A stretch of DNA of 64,000 nt from Chelativorans sp. ZYF759 (GCF_012911015.1 NZ_WVVV01000007.1:62001-126000); one strand, 5' to 3'. Shown: positions 8,837 through 17,780, numbered from the stretch's first letter. Made by a program: numbers and translations. Notes: generated by a model from the sequence alone, not told the origin.

Positions 8837-9751
8837 CTATGGCCACTTCACTTCAGGCGGCATGCTGGAGAGGATCGAGTGGACGTTGCCGCCGGTCTTG
8901 AGCCCGAAAATTGTGCCGCGGTCGTAAAGCAGGTTGAACTCGACATAGCGGCCGCGTCGGATCAACTGCTCCTCGCGGTCGGCCTCGGTGTAGTTCTCGC
9001 CGAAATTCTTGCGGACGAGGTGGTTGTAGACCACCAGGAAGGCACGTCCGACATCCTGAGTGAAGGCGAAGTCGGCATCCCATCCGCCCTGGTCCTCGGG
9101 GGTCTTCAGCCAATCGTAGAAGATGCCACCGACGCCACGTGGCTCGTTGCGGTGAGGCAGGAAGAAATATTCGTCGCACCACGCCTTCAGCCGGTCGTAA
9201 TCGGCGACGTCGGCATGCTTGTCGCAGGCGAATTTCATCGCCTTGTGAAAGGCCAGCGTGTCGGGATCGTCCTGCGTGCGGCGCCGGTCGAGCACCGGCG
9301 TCAGATCGGCGCCGCCCCCGAACCACTGCCGCGAGGTGACCACCATGCGGGTGTTCATGTGCACGGCCGGAACGTTGGGGTTGAGGGGGTGTGCGATCAG
9401 CGAGATGCCGGACGCCCAGAAGCGCGGGTCTTCGTCGGCGCCGGGCATCTGCTTGCGAAACTCCTCGGAGAACTCTCCGTATACGGTCGAGGTGTGGACG
9501 CCGACTTTCTCGAAGACACGCCCGGTCATCATGGACATCACGCCGCCGCCGCCGCGGCCTTCGTCGCGCTGCCATGGCGTGCGCTCGAATCGACCCGGCG
9601 CCCAGACGGCGTGCGGGCCATCGAGATCCTCCTCGATCTTCTCGAATGCACTGCAGATGCGGTCCCGTAGCTCTTCGAACCAGGCACGCGCCGTCTGCTT
9701 CTTGTCCTCGATAGCTGCTGGCAATCCGGCCGGAAGGTCGGGGCGCTGCAT
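8837..9751 (-). CDS. hemF: Oxygen-dependent coproporphyrinogen III oxidase
   Basis: The product has 304 residues from the ATG at 9751, chosen because known homologs begin [16 protein letters not shown]; an upstream in-frame ATG at 9799 adds 16 unlikely residues. The family signature is visible in the [11 protein letters not shown] and [10 protein letters not shown] region and in the [19 protein letters not shown] block. It catalyses the oxygen-dependent decarboxylation of coproporphyrinogen III to protoporphyrinogen IX in heme biosynthesis. A GCCCC/GGGGC hairpin lies in its leader at 9771-9784. It is divergent from a small hypothetical gene. Confidence 0.96.
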   Translation of the reverse strand: MQRPDLPAGLPAAIEDKKQTARAWFEELRDRICSAFEKIEEDLDGPHAVWAPGRFERTPWQRDEGRGGGGVMSMMTGRVFEKVGVHTSTVYGEFSEEFRKQMPGADEDPRFWASGISLIAHPLNPNVPAVHMNTRMVVTSRQWFGGGADLTPVLDRRRTQDDPDTLAFHKAMKFACDKHADVADYDRLKAWCDEYFFLPHRNEPRGVGGIFYDWLKTPEDQGGWDADFAFTQDVGRAFLVVYNHLVRKNFGENYTEADREEQLIRRGRYVEFNLLYDRGTIFGLKTGGNVHSILSSMPPEVKWP

Positions 9752-9850
9752 GTTCGTCTCCAAGACTGCCGCCCCAAACGGGGCACAAATGACTCGCAAT
9801 TCCTTCCGTGATCCCTAATCTGTTGTCAGGTCGGGTCAAGGAGTCATTTC

Positions 9851-10108
9851 TTGCGTGTTCCGCCGAGACCTCCGCTTGCGGGCTTGAAGCGCAGCATCGA
9901 CAGAGGCCGCGCCAACCAGTCCATCAAGCCTCGCGACGGCTTCGTTCGCGAAACTTTCCGTCTGCCGCGCACCGACGCGCGCGCCAAGGCGCGAGAGTGG
10001 TTCGACCGCTGGCCGAAACAGGCCTACTGGACCGAGATCGAAAGCTGGTTCGAGCGGCCGGGCGACATCATCGAATTTACCATCAGACGGCTGCCGACTG
10101 CGGATTGA
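9851..10108 (+). CDS. Conserved hypothetical protein
   Basis: The product has 85 residues, basic at the N-terminus (MRVPPRPPLAGLKRSIDRGR), with a conserved-looking centre (RAKAREWFDRWPKQAYWTEI). The start is a TTG with an AAGGAG site eight bases upstream. It resembles small proteins of unknown function common in Rhizobiales. It is divergent from hemF and followed by the palindromic repeat at 10124. No function can be assigned. Confidence 0.7.
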   Translation: MRVPPRPPLAGLKRSIDRGRANQSIKPRDGFVRETFRLPRTDARAKAREWFDRWPKQAYWTEIESWFERPGDIIEFTIRRLPTAD

Positions 10109-10123
10109 GAAATGGTGCTTGTG

Positions 10124-10258
10124 CGCCCCCTCCACCATGCTTCGCATGGTCCCCCGCCCCGTAAACGGAGGAGGATCAAGGTCGCGTTCGGCCGCTACGC
10201 TTCGAATCCTCCCCTGCGCAGCGGGGGAGGGGGACCGCCGAAGGCGGTGGAGGGGGCT
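10124..10258. repeat. RIME-like intergenic palindromic repeat
   Basis: The left part is CCCCCTCCACC with an imperfect hairpin (ATGCTTCGCAT) and a C-rich tract. The right part is its inverse, with CGCCGAAGGCG inside and GGTGGAGGGGG at the end, separated by about 30 bases. The two halves are complementary at the ends, giving a large stem with inner hairpins. Such C/G-rich mosaic palindromes (RIME-like) are known in Rhizobiales intergenic regions and are not coding. Confidence 0.75.
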
Positions 10259-10283
10259 TGCAAACCCCGCCATCTACAGGGCG

Positions 10284-10595
10284 TCAGCACGCACCAAGAC
10301 GCGCGAGGACCTCGCGTGGGATTTCGTAATGGCGGATGGCGTCGTCGTGGCGGCGAAGGCCGCAGAGTTCGCGCTGGATGAAATAGGCATGGACGGCGCG
10401 CGCGGCCGCCTTAAGGGTGGATGCCCGCAATTCATCGTCGTTCCGAGAAGCCCGATAGGCCGATAGCGCCTTCTCCACCCGTTCGCCGGCACGGCCGAGA
10501 GAGATGGCCATCTCCTCGGCCAATTCGTAATCCAGCGTGTCGACGCCGGTCTGGAGCCTCCGGCCGGCGCTGCTTCCGGGCAATCTCAGCGACAT
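10284..10595 (-). CDS. DUF6665-like small alpha-helical protein
   Basis: The product has 103 residues from the ATG at 10595; a longer open frame overlaps the ABC exporter stop and is not supported. The sequence (YELAEEMAISLGRAGERVEK) is largely helical, and the RELCGLRRHDDAIRHYEIPR block is the clearest conserved part. It resembles the DUF6665 family, with moderate certainty. It lies seven bases downstream of the ABC exporter and is probably the last gene of that operon. Confidence 0.6.
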   Translation of the reverse strand: MSLRLPGSSAGRRLQTGVDTLDYELAEEMAISLGRAGERVEKALSAYRASRNDDELRASTLKAAARAVHAYFIQRELCGLRRHDDAIRHYEIPREVLARLGAC

Positions 10596-10602
10596 GGGCG
10601 AA

Positions 10603-12492
10603 CTACTCCGCCGCGACTCGGTCGCCGAGGAAGCCCCCTGACTGGCGTTTCCAGAGCTGGGCATAAAGGCCGTCGCGGGCGATCAACTCCTCGTGGCTCC
10701 CCTCTTCGACGATGCGGCCCTGGTCGATGACAACCAGCCGGTCGAGGGCGGCGATGGTCGAGAGGCGATGGGCAACTGCAATGACGGTCTTACCCTCCAT
10801 CAGCCTGTCGAGGTTGTCCTGGATGGCGGCTTCCACCTCTGAATCCAGCGCCGAAGTCGCCTCGTCCAGGATCAGGATCGGCGCGTTTTTCAGGATCATG
10901 CGGGCGATTGCGACACGCTGGCGCTGGCCGCCTGACAGCTTCACGCCACGCTCGCCGACATGAGCTTCATAGCCTTTGCGGCCCTTCGGGTCGGCAACTT
11001 CCATAATGAAATCGTGGGCCTCGGCGCGTTTGGCTGCCGCGACGACCTCCTGGTCGCTGGCATCCGGCCGGCCGTAGGCGATGTTGTCGCGAATGGAACG
11101 GTGCATGAGCATCGGCTCCTGGCTGACAACGCCGAACTGAGCGCGCAGCGAGGCCTGGGTGAGGTTACGAATGTCCTGCCCGTCAATGAGGATACGCCCG
11201 CCTTCGATATCGAACAGGCGCAGTGCGAGATTGGCGATCGTCGTCTTGCCGGCGCCCGATGGTCCAACCAGTGCGATACGCTCACCGGGGCGGATGTGGA
11301 GATCGAAGCCGTTGATAATGCCACCGTCTTTTCCGTAGTTGAAGGAGACGTTTTCGAAGCGCAGCTCGCCTGCGGCGCGCGGCAGCGTTGCGGCATCGGC
11401 GGCATCCTTGATCGCGGGCTCCACGGAAATGGTGCCGGTGGCATCCTGGACGGTGGCGAAGTTGCGGATCAGCCCGTTGACGTTGAACATCATGTAGCCG
11501 GACATCTGGTTCAGGCGGTAGACCAACCCCATCGCCGCCGCGATGGCGCCGGTCGACGCCGTGCCATTCATCCAGCTCATCACCGCGATGGCAAAGATTG
11601 CCGCCATCATCACGCCGTTGATGAGCGCGACCGCGGAGCGAACGCTGGTGATGGCGCGGGTGAGCCCGCGTACCGCCTGCAGGAAGCTCTGCATGCTGTC
11701 GCGGACGAAATCGTGTTCGTGGCGACCGGTGTCGTAGAGCTTGACGGCGACGATGTTCGTGAAGGCATCGACAAGGCGGCCATTGAGAATCGATCTCTCG
11801 TCCGCCGTTCGACGTCCGGCCTTGCGAAGTCTGGGCAGCAGGATCCACGCGGTGACGACGTAAGCTGCAAGCCAGAGCGCGAGTACCACGGCCATCCACG
11901 GATTGACGATGGTGAGAATGGTCGCCGCGAGCACCAGAAATGTCAGGAAGCTCCACAAGGTCTGGAGCGAGGAAACGATGAAGTCGCCCGTCGCCTCGCC
12001 ACCCTGCATGATCTTGGTGGCGATGCGGCCTGCGAAGTCATTCTGATAGAAAGAGTAGGGCTGCTCCAGCACGCGTCGGAATGCCTGCCAGCGCACGAGC
12101 TGGTAGAAGCTCGGCACGACCACCTGCTGCTCGACCACCGCATTGGCGATCATGACTCCTGCGCGCACCACAAGTATCAGGAAGAGGAAGGCCACCAGCT
12201 CCGGCCAGTGATCCGCGAGCAGCGTGGCAGGCGAGGACGATTCCAGCAGATCGATCAAATAGCCCAGCGCCCAGTAGAGCGCCGCGTCAACGGCGCCCGC
12301 CAAGCCGCCAACGATCAGCAGCAGGATGAAGGGGCCGCGTGCCTGGCGCGCAAAAAACAGGATGAACTGGAATGCATCGCGGGGCAGAACCTCGCGCTCG
12401 GTGTCGGCGAATGGCTCGATGACGCCCTCGGCGCGCCGCCACATGCGTTCGCTCAACGTGTATCTGTCGGGATCATCGTTCAATTCGGACAC
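10603..12492 (-). CDS. ABC exporter half-transporter 1 (fused TMD-NBD)
   Basis: The product has 629 residues, with six transmembrane helices in the first ~350. Walker A (GPSGAGKT) is at 410-417, the LSGGQRQR signature at 519-526, and Walker B (ILILDE) at about 539-544. It is a B-type exporter half-molecule. The start is a GTG at 12492 with GAGG upstream. The 60-base gap to the upstream ABC gene holds a hairpin. A heterodimer with its neighbour is likely because both are tandem and similar, although each half has complete ATPase motifs. The substrate is unknown; multidrug, lipid or metabolite export are all possible. Confidence 0.93.
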   Translation of the reverse strand: MSELNDDPDRYTLSERMWRRAEGVIEPFADTEREVLPRDAFQFILFFARQARGPFILLLIVGGLAGAVDAALYWALGYLIDLLESSSPATLLADHWPELVAFLFLILVVRAGVMIANAVVEQQVVVPSFYQLVRWQAFRRVLEQPYSFYQNDFAGRIATKIMQGGEATGDFIVSSLQTLWSFLTFLVLAATILTIVNPWMAVVLALWLAAYVVTAWILLPRLRKAGRRTADERSILNGRLVDAFTNIVAVKLYDTGRHEHDFVRDSMQSFLQAVRGLTRAITSVRSAVALINGVMMAAIFAIAVMSWMNGTASTGAIAAAMGLVYRLNQMSGYMMFNVNGLIRNFATVQDATGTISVEPAIKDAADAATLPRAAGELRFENVSFNYGKDGGIINGFDLHIRPGERIALVGPSGAGKTTIANLALRLFDIEGGRILIDGQDIRNLTQASLRAQFGVVSQEPMLMHRSIRDNIAYGRPDASDQEVVAAAKRAEAHDFIMEVADPKGRKGYEAHVGERGVKLSGGQRQRVAIARMILKNAPILILDEATSALDSEVEAAIQDNLDRLMEGKTVIAVAHRLSTIAALDRLVVIDQGRIVEEGSHEELIARDGLYAQLWKRQSGGFLGDRVAAE

Positions 12493-12508
12493 CTCGATCC
12501 AGATACAT

Positions 12509-12537
12509 AGGAGGCGGCATATGAAATGTCGCCTCCT
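12509..12537 (-). promoter_or_regulatory. Hairpin between the two ABC exporter genes
   Basis: Twelve-base arms (AGGAGGCGGCAT and ATGTCGCCTCCT, with one mismatch) surround a five-base loop in the 60-base gap between the ABC genes. There is no U-tract, so it is more likely an mRNA-processing, stability or partial-termination element that tunes the ratio of the two subunits. This is inference. Confidence 0.5.
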
Positions 12538-12552
12538 CTGCCTGAATTGCTG

Positions 12553-14418
12553 CTATTCGGCCGCCGCTTCGCGGATCGATTCCTGCTCGTCGTACATCAG
12601 GAATCCGCCCGACTGACGCTGCCAGAGCTGGGCGTACAGGCCACCTGACGCGATAAGCTCATCATGCGTGCCTTCCTCGATGATGCGGCCCTTGTCCATG
12701 ACCACCAGGCGGTCCATTGCGGCGATGGTGGAAAGCCGGTGTGCGATGGCGATAACCGTCTTGCCTTCCATCAGACGATAGAGATTCTCCTGGATCGCCG
12801 CCTCGACCTCGGAATCCAGCGCCGACGTCGCCTCGTCGAGAATCAGGATCGGCGCATCCTTGAGCATCACGCGCGCGATCGCGATGCGCTGGCGCTGACC
12901 GCCAGAGAGCTTCACCCCCCGTTCGCCCACATGGGCATCATAGCCCCTGCGGCCCTGCGGATCGCTCAATTCGTCGATGAACAAGGTCGCCTCCGCCTTG
13001 CGCGCGGCTTCGAGCATCATCTCCTCCGTCGCGTCCGGACGACCGTAGAGGATGTTGTCGCGAACCGAGCGGTGGAGAAGCGAGGTGTCCTGGGTGACAA
13101 CACCGATATGAGCGCGCAGCGAATCCTGGGTCACATCGGAGATGTTCTGACCGTCGATCAGCAAGCGGCCTGCCTCGATGTCGTAGAAACGCAGGAGCAG
13201 ATTGACCAGCGTCGACTTGCCCGCACCCGAGCGCCCGACGATGCCGATCTTCTCGCCCGGGGCGATCTTGAGCGACAGGTCCTCGATGACGCCTTTGTCC
13301 TTGCCGTAGTGAAAGCGGACATGGTCGAACGCGATCTCGCCATGTGCCACGACCAGTTCCTTCGCATTGGGCTTGTCCTCCACCAGGTGCGGCAGCGAAA
13401 TCGAGCTGATGCCGTCGCGAACCGTGCCGATATTCTCGAACAGCTGCGAGAGTTCCCACATGATCCATTGCGACATGCCCCAAAGCCGGAGCACCAACCC
13501 CAACGCCAGTGCCACCGCGCCGACGCTGACCAGACCGCCGATCCAGAGCCAGATGCCGATCGCGCCGACCAGGAAAAGGCAGGCTGAGTTGAGCATGTAC
13601 AGAAGACCGTACAGACCAGTGATCTTGCGCATCTGCGCGTAGACCGTGTCCAGGAAGCCGCCCATGCCCTCGCGCGCATAGGAGGCCTCACGCCTTGCAT
13701 GCGAGAAGAGCTTGACCGTCTGGATGTTGGAATAGCTGTCGACCACGCGGCCGGTCATGATCGACCGTGCATCAGCCTGCCGCTCCGCGATCTCGCCAAG
13801 GCGCGGGATGAAGTAGCGCATCAGGAGTACGTATCCGACCAGCCAGCCCGCGAGCGGCAGGGCCAGGCGCCAGTCGGCGGAGCCGACCAGCAGCAGCATA
13901 CCGATGAAATAGACGACCACGTAGTTGAGGATGTCGACGAGCTTGATCACCGTCTCGCGCACGGCGAGCGCTGTCTGCATGAGCTTGGTGGCGATGCGGC
14001 CTGCGAATTCGTCCTGGTAGAAGGTCATCGACTGCTTGAGCAGGTAGCGATGCACCTGCCAGCGAATGCGCATGGGATAGTTGCCCATCAGGACCTGCTG
14101 GCTGACGAGCGACTGCAGAAGCACGATGCTGGGCAGGACGAAAAGCACGACGACGGACATGCCGGCGAGCCTCCAGCCCTCCTCTGCCAGGAACGTGTCC
14201 CTGTCCCGGTCGGCCAGCCAGTCCACGATGTTGCCGAGGAAGGCGAACATCGAGACCTCGATGATGGCGATCATGGCAACGAGAATTGCCATGATCGAAA
14301 GATAGAGCCAGGAGCCTTTCGTGTAGTGCAGACAAAAGGCGACCAGCGTGCGCGGCGGTTCGACCGGCTCGTCGGCAGGGAAGGGGTCGAGGCGCTTCTC
14401 AAACCATTTGAAAAACAT
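12553..14418 (-). CDS. ABC exporter half-transporter 2 (fused TMD-NBD)
   Basis: The product has 621 residues, with about six transmembrane segments in the first ~320. Walker A (GRSGAGKS), LSGGQRQR and ILILDEATSALD are all intact in the last ~230. It is clearly related to the downstream exporter, both containing the DEFAGRIATK/NDFAGRIATK block and the same GERGVKLSGGQRQR region. It precedes exporter 1 in the same operon, and an operon-mate small protein ends 12 bases before its start. The tandem arrangement suggests a heterodimeric exporter, but homodimers are possible. Confidence 0.93.
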   Translation of the reverse strand: MFFKWFEKRLDPFPADEPVEPPRTLVAFCLHYTKGSWLYLSIMAILVAMIAIIEVSMFAFLGNIVDWLADRDRDTFLAEEGWRLAGMSVVVLFVLPSIVLLQSLVSQQVLMGNYPMRIRWQVHRYLLKQSMTFYQDEFAGRIATKLMQTALAVRETVIKLVDILNYVVVYFIGMLLLVGSADWRLALPLAGWLVGYVLLMRYFIPRLGEIAERQADARSIMTGRVVDSYSNIQTVKLFSHARREASYAREGMGGFLDTVYAQMRKITGLYGLLYMLNSACLFLVGAIGIWLWIGGLVSVGAVALALGLVLRLWGMSQWIMWELSQLFENIGTVRDGISSISLPHLVEDKPNAKELVVAHGEIAFDHVRFHYGKDKGVIEDLSLKIAPGEKIGIVGRSGAGKSTLVNLLLRFYDIEAGRLLIDGQNISDVTQDSLRAHIGVVTQDTSLLHRSVRDNILYGRPDATEEMMLEAARKAEATLFIDELSDPQGRRGYDAHVGERGVKLSGGQRQRIAIARVMLKDAPILILDEATSALDSEVEAAIQENLYRLMEGKTVIAIAHRLSTIAAMDRLVVMDKGRIIEEGTHDELIASGGLYAQLWQRQSGGFLMYDEQESIREAAAE

Positions 14419-14430
14419 CAGTCAGTCCTA

Positions 14431-14703
14431 TCATTTGTGCCCGCTGCGCAGGTCTATGCGGTGTGGGCGCATCACGCCCTGTCTGGTCTTCGGGCCGTCG
14501 AGCCGGGGCCGCCTGAAAGTGTCGTCAGCCGTAAAGCCATGATCCCCGCTGGGCTGCTCGACAGGCTTCGTCGCTTCGCCCAGAGCCCGCGCGAAAGCGG
14601 GCGATAATCCAAGGCTCGAAGCCGCGGGGTCGCCTGCGGGCAGGCTGGGATCGTTGATCGGCAAAAGGACCTTGCGGCCCGGTTTGTTGCTGTCGGATGG
14701 CAT
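14431..14703 (-). CDS. Hypothetical protein, first gene of the ABC exporter operon
   Basis: The product has 90 residues, hydrophilic and proline/arginine-rich, with no signal peptide or membrane helix. The codons have strong GC3 bias, like those of the neighbouring genes. A GAGGAA site precedes the ATG at 14703, and the stop lies 12 bases from the exporter 2 start, so it is probably translated as part of the operon. I do not recognise a family; LPINDPSLPAGDPAASSLGL and LSPAFARALGEA are the most distinctive parts. Spurious coding is possible but less likely given the codon bias. Confidence 0.55.
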   Translation of the reverse strand: MPSDSNKPGRKVLLPINDPSLPAGDPAASSLGLSPAFARALGEATKPVEQPSGDHGFTADDTFRRPRLDGPKTRQGVMRPHRIDLRSGHK

Positions 14704-14794
14704 GGCGCGATTCCTCGTCGGTCGGAAACGGAGTTCCGGCGGGAATCGTGACCAGTCTGTCGAATGGAGAGAAGTGGTCTTGCCGAACCCGCCG

Positions 14795-14851
14795 TCAGGC
14801 GATCCGCTGCTGGCGCATGCGGATGAAGGCGATGCACATTAGAATATCCAT
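14795..14851 (-). CDS. 18-codon leader ORF upstream of the ABC exporter operon
   Basis: ATG at 14851 opens a short frame encoding MDILMCIAFIRMRQQRIA. A full GGAGG ribosome binding site lies five bases upstream. It is hydrophobic at the start and basic at the end. It stands 91 bases upstream of the first gene of the exporter operon and is followed by inverted-repeat arms CGGCGGG and CCCGCCG. By analogy with leader peptides that control drug-exporter operons (for example bmrB-bmrCD in Bacillus), it may be a translated attenuator; expression is not proven. Confidence 0.4.
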   Translation of the reverse strand: MDILMCIAFIRMRQQRIA

Positions 14852-15059
14852 TGATGCCTCCATCGGTTCGGGTTGACGTTGGGGCGGCTATACCCGCATT
14901 GCCTCTTTTTGGCCAGTGGCAAGTGCGGACGGCGGGACCCATACTGACAGGCTGTGACGTTTGGGACACGGCTCGAAGCGTGTTCGAGGCAAGGCGCGGT
15001 TCCGTATCGGAACGGCATGGCATGTCGGCTTGCAGCGGTCTCATGGGGCGTGGCTAGCG

Positions 15060-15077
15060 CCTCAACCTTGGTTGAGG
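15060..15077. promoter_or_regulatory. SoxR-box-like palindrome between trmL and the ABC exporter leader
   Basis: The sequence is CCTCAACCTTGGTTGAGG, a perfect 18-base inverted repeat whose outer CCTCAA/TTGAGG arms match the SoxR box. Read leftward, TTGACC overlaps it as a -35 element, with 19 bases to a weak TAGCCA, the spacing used by MerR-family promoters. It could drive the leftward exporter operon or respond near trmL. The central bases differ from the usual SoxR box, so the assignment is tentative. Confidence 0.45.
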
Positions 15078-15098
15078 TCAAGAGGAGAATTGATCGTT

Positions 15099-15599
15099 TT
15101 GGATGCGGTTCAATGCGACCCGAACGTCGGAAGTCGACAGCAAACTCCACGCATCGCCCTCTATCAGCCCGACATCGCCGGCAACACCGGCGCCATTCTG
15201 AGGCTCGGGGCATGCATGGGAATGGGGGTCGACATCATCGGTCCCGCAGGTTTCGACATGTCCGACCGCGCGCTGAAGCGCGCCGGAATGGACTATCTGG
15301 CGATGGCCGGGCTGGTGCGTCATGTCGACTGGAGCAGCTTCGAGGCGTGGCGAGCAGAGAAGCGCCATCGACTGGTGCTGTTCACCACGCGTGGGGCGGT
15401 CCCGCTATGGGACTTCACGTTTCAGCGTGACGACGTACTTCTCTTCGGACGCGAGTCGGCGGGCGTTCCCGAGATCGTGCACGCCGCTGCGGATGCGGCG
15501 GTGCTGATCCCCATGCCGGGCGGCGGCCGCAGCCTGAACCTCGCCATGAGCGCAGCGATCGCGGCAGGCGAGGCGACGCGGCAAATGGCGCCACCATGA
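15099..15599 (+). CDS. trmL: tRNA (cytidine(34)-2'-O)-methyltransferase
   Basis: The product has 166 residues from a TTG at 15099, chosen because AGGAG lies at a suitable distance; upstream in-frame starts exist but would add residues outside the family. It is a SPOUT methyltransferase: RIALYQPDIAGNTGAILRLG opens the domain, GRESAGVPEIVHAAAD is the S-adenosylmethionine knot region, and IPMPGGGRSLNLAMSAAIA is the final conserved motif. The reaction is 2'-O methylation of the wobble nucleotide of tRNA-Leu species. The SoxR-like palindrome lies immediately upstream. Confidence 0.9.
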   Translation: MDAVQCDPNVGSRQQTPRIALYQPDIAGNTGAILRLGACMGMGVDIIGPAGFDMSDRALKRAGMDYLAMAGLVRHVDWSSFEAWRAEKRHRLVLFTTRGAVPLWDFTFQRDDVLLFGRESAGVPEIVHAAADAAVLIPMPGGGRSLNLAMSAAIAAGEATRQMAPP

Positions 15600-15753
15600 T
15601 GCCATGCGATTGTCGTCACCCGACTTGGCTCTGCCACCATGCCAGAGCCTGGCAGGTATGAAGCGCGGCCTGTGAAGGGGCCGCGACAATCTGCCGTCAT
15701 GGCCCCGTGGCGTCTGGACAATCGCCCCGCCCGCGCATAGAAACCTTCGCCAA

Positions 15754-15772
15754 CTGTAGGGGGAGTCTACAG
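15754..15772. promoter_or_regulatory. Inverted repeat in the petABC leader
   Basis: CTGTAG and CTACAG are separated by seven bases (GGGGAGT), about 85 bases upstream of the petA GTG. It could be an operator or leader hairpin; no specific regulator can be named. The 256-base region between trmL and petA otherwise shows nothing gene-like. Confidence 0.3.
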
Positions 15773-15855
15773 GCCTTTTGGCTTGTGTTCTCGTGGCTCG
15801 ACGACGTCCGGCTTCGCGAACTCCCCCGTGTAGACGAGCCAAGAGGACAAGTCCC

Positions 15856-16431
15856 GTGAGCGCCAACGAAACCAACGACGCAAGCGCCGAGCACAATCGC
15901 CGCGATTTTCTCTACATCGCCACCGGAATGGCCGGCGTTGTCGGAGTTGCGGGCGCGGTCTGGCCGTTCATCGACCAGTTGCGGCCGGATGCCTCGACCC
16001 TTGCCGTCGCGCAGATCGACGTGGACCTGACCGAAGTCCAGGCCGGCCAGTCGATCACCGCCATGTGGCGGGGCAAGCCGGTGTTCATCCGCAACCGTAC
16101 CGAGGCCGAAATCGAGGCCGCGCGCGAAACGCCGCTGGCAGACCTGCCGGATCAGCTGGCGCGCAACGAGAACCTTCCGGCCGATGCTTCCGCCGACGAT
16201 GTCTCGCGTTCCGCGGGCGAAGGCCGCGAAAACTGGCTGGTGATGGTCGGCGTGTGCACGCATCTGGGCTGCGTTCCGCTGAGCCAACAGGGCGATTTCG
16301 GCGCCTGGTTCTGCCCCTGCCACGGATCGCATTACGACACGGCCGGCCGTATCCGGCGCGGCCCCGCGCCGGAAAACCTGCACATTCCGGCCTACGAATT
16401 CATCTCCGATACGGTCATCAGGATCGGCTAA
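15856..16431 (+). CDS. petA: Rieske iron-sulfur subunit of cytochrome bc1
   Basis: The product has 191 residues from a GTG at 15856, preceded by AGAGGA; this start gives the usual short cytoplasmic N-terminus. A twin-arginine motif (RRDFLY) with a following membrane anchor is at residues 15-45. The Rieske cluster ligands are in CTHLGC (C144, H146, C149) and CPCHGSH (C163, C165, H166). It carries electrons from ubiquinol at the Qo site to cytochrome c1. It is the first gene of the petABC operon. Confidence 0.97.
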   Translation: MSANETNDASAEHNRRDFLYIATGMAGVVGVAGAVWPFIDQLRPDASTLAVAQIDVDLTEVQAGQSITAMWRGKPVFIRNRTEAEIEAARETPLADLPDQLARNENLPADASADDVSRSAGEGRENWLVMVGVCTHLGCVPLSQQGDFGAWFCPCHGSHYDTAGRIRRGPAPENLHIPAYEFISDTVIRIG

Positions 16432-16452
16432 GCTACAAAGAGAGCATCTGAC

Positions 16453-17751
16453 ATGAGCGGTGGACATTCTACCTATACGCCAAAGACCGGCCTCGGGCGC
16501 TGGATAGACGCGCGCCTGCCTCTGCCGCGTCTGGTGTACGATTCCTTCGTTGCCTACCCCGTCCCCCGCAACCTGAACTACATGTACACGTTCGGCGGCA
16601 TTCTCTCGATCATGCTGATTGTGCAGATCGTCACCGGCATCGTGCTTGCAATGCACTATGCGCCGCACACGTCGCTGGCATTCGATTCCGTCGAGCACAT
16701 CATGCGCGACGTGAATTCCGGCTGGCTCATGCGCTACCTTCACGCCAACGGCGCGTCCTTCTTCTTCATTGCCGTCTATCTCCACATGTTTCGTGGTCTC
16801 TATTACGGGTCCTACAAGGCGCCGCGCGAGCTGCTGTGGATCCTCGGCGTGATCATCTACCTCTTGATGATGGCGACCGCCTTCATGGGCTACGTGCTGC
16901 CATGGGGCCAGATGAGCTTCTGGGGTGCGACCGTCATCACCGGCTTCTTCTCGGCGGTTCCGCTGGTTGGCACCGCGATCCAGGAACTGCTTCTGGGCGG
17001 CTTTGCGGTCGACAATCCGACGCTCAATCGCTTCTTCTCGCTGCACTACCTCCTGCCGTTCATGATCGCCGGCGTGGTCGTGCTGCACGTGTGGGCACTG
17101 CACGTGACCGGCCAGACCAACCCAACCGGCATCGAGGTCAAGTCGAAGACCGACACCGTCCCCTTCACGCCCTACGCGACCATCAAGGATGGCTTTGCCA
17201 TGGTCGTGTTCTTCCTGGTGTTCATGTACTTCGTATTCTACATCCCGAACTATCTCGGACACGCCGACAATTACATCCCGGCCGATCCGCTGGTGACCCC
17301 CGCTCATATCGTGCCGGAGTGGTACTTCCTGCCCTTCTACGCCATCCTGCGCGCTGTCACCTTCGACATCGGCCCGATTTCGGCGGCCCTTGGCGGCGTT
17401 CTCGCCATGTTCGGCGCGATCGTGGTGTTGTTCTTCCTGCCCTGGCTCGACACTTCGCGTGTCCGCTCCGCGGTCTATCGGCCCTGGTACAAGCTGTTCT
17501 TCTGGATCTTCGCCATCAACGCCGTCTTCCTCGGCTGGCTGGGATCCAAGCCTGCCGAAGGCCTCTATGTCGCCCTGGCACAGGTTGGCACCTTCTACTA
17601 CTTCGCATTCTTCCTCATCATCATGCCGATCCTCGGTCTGATCGAGACGCCTCGGCGCATGCCGAACTCGATCACCGAGGCCGTGCTCGAGAAGAACGGC
17701 GGAAAGGCTGTGCCTCATGCCGCCCAGACCGCCGCGGAAACCCAGAGCTGA
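16453..17751 (+). CDS. petB: Cytochrome b of the bc1 complex
   Basis: The 432-residue product is the full-length alphaproteobacterial cytochrome b. Multiple membrane helices, the histidines that bind the two hemes in the second and fourth helices, and the Qo-site PEWY motif ([10 protein letters not shown]) near residue 288 are visible. Its role is quinol oxidation and quinone reduction. It lies 21 bases after petA and is followed by petC, so the operon order is the classic one. Confidence 0.97.
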   Translation: MSGGHSTYTPKTGLGRWIDARLPLPRLVYDSFVAYPVPRNLNYMYTFGGILSIMLIVQIVTGIVLAMHYAPHTSLAFDSVEHIMRDVNSGWLMRYLHANGASFFFIAVYLHMFRGLYYGSYKAPRELLWILGVIIYLLMMATAFMGYVLPWGQMSFWGATVITGFFSAVPLVGTAIQELLLGGFAVDNPTLNRFFSLHYLLPFMIAGVVVLHVWALHVTGQTNPTGIEVKSKTDTVPFTPYATIKDGFAMVVFFLVFMYFVFYIPNYLGHADNYIPADPLVTPAHIVPEWYFLPFYAILRAVTFDIGPISAALGGVLAMFGAIVVLFFLPWLDTSRVRSAVYRPWYKLFFWIFAINAVFLGWLGSKPAEGLYVALAQVGTFYYFAFFLIIMPILGLIETPRRMPNSITEAVLEKNGGKAVPHAAQTAAETQS

Positions 17752-17780
17752 GAGCGCACCGGCAGACAAGGACCTTAATC

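Noticed and set aside
9771-9784. GCCCC/GGGGC hairpin in the hemF leader as an Fnr or iron-regulated site
   Set aside because: It does not match the Fnr or Irr/RirA consensus patterns I know, and short GC palindromes are common in this genome.
15697-17769. Very long open frame on the strand opposite petABC
   Set aside because: It mirrors the codon pattern of the genuine petABC genes in a GC-rich genome. The product is an Arg/His/Asp-rich composition with no recognisable domain.
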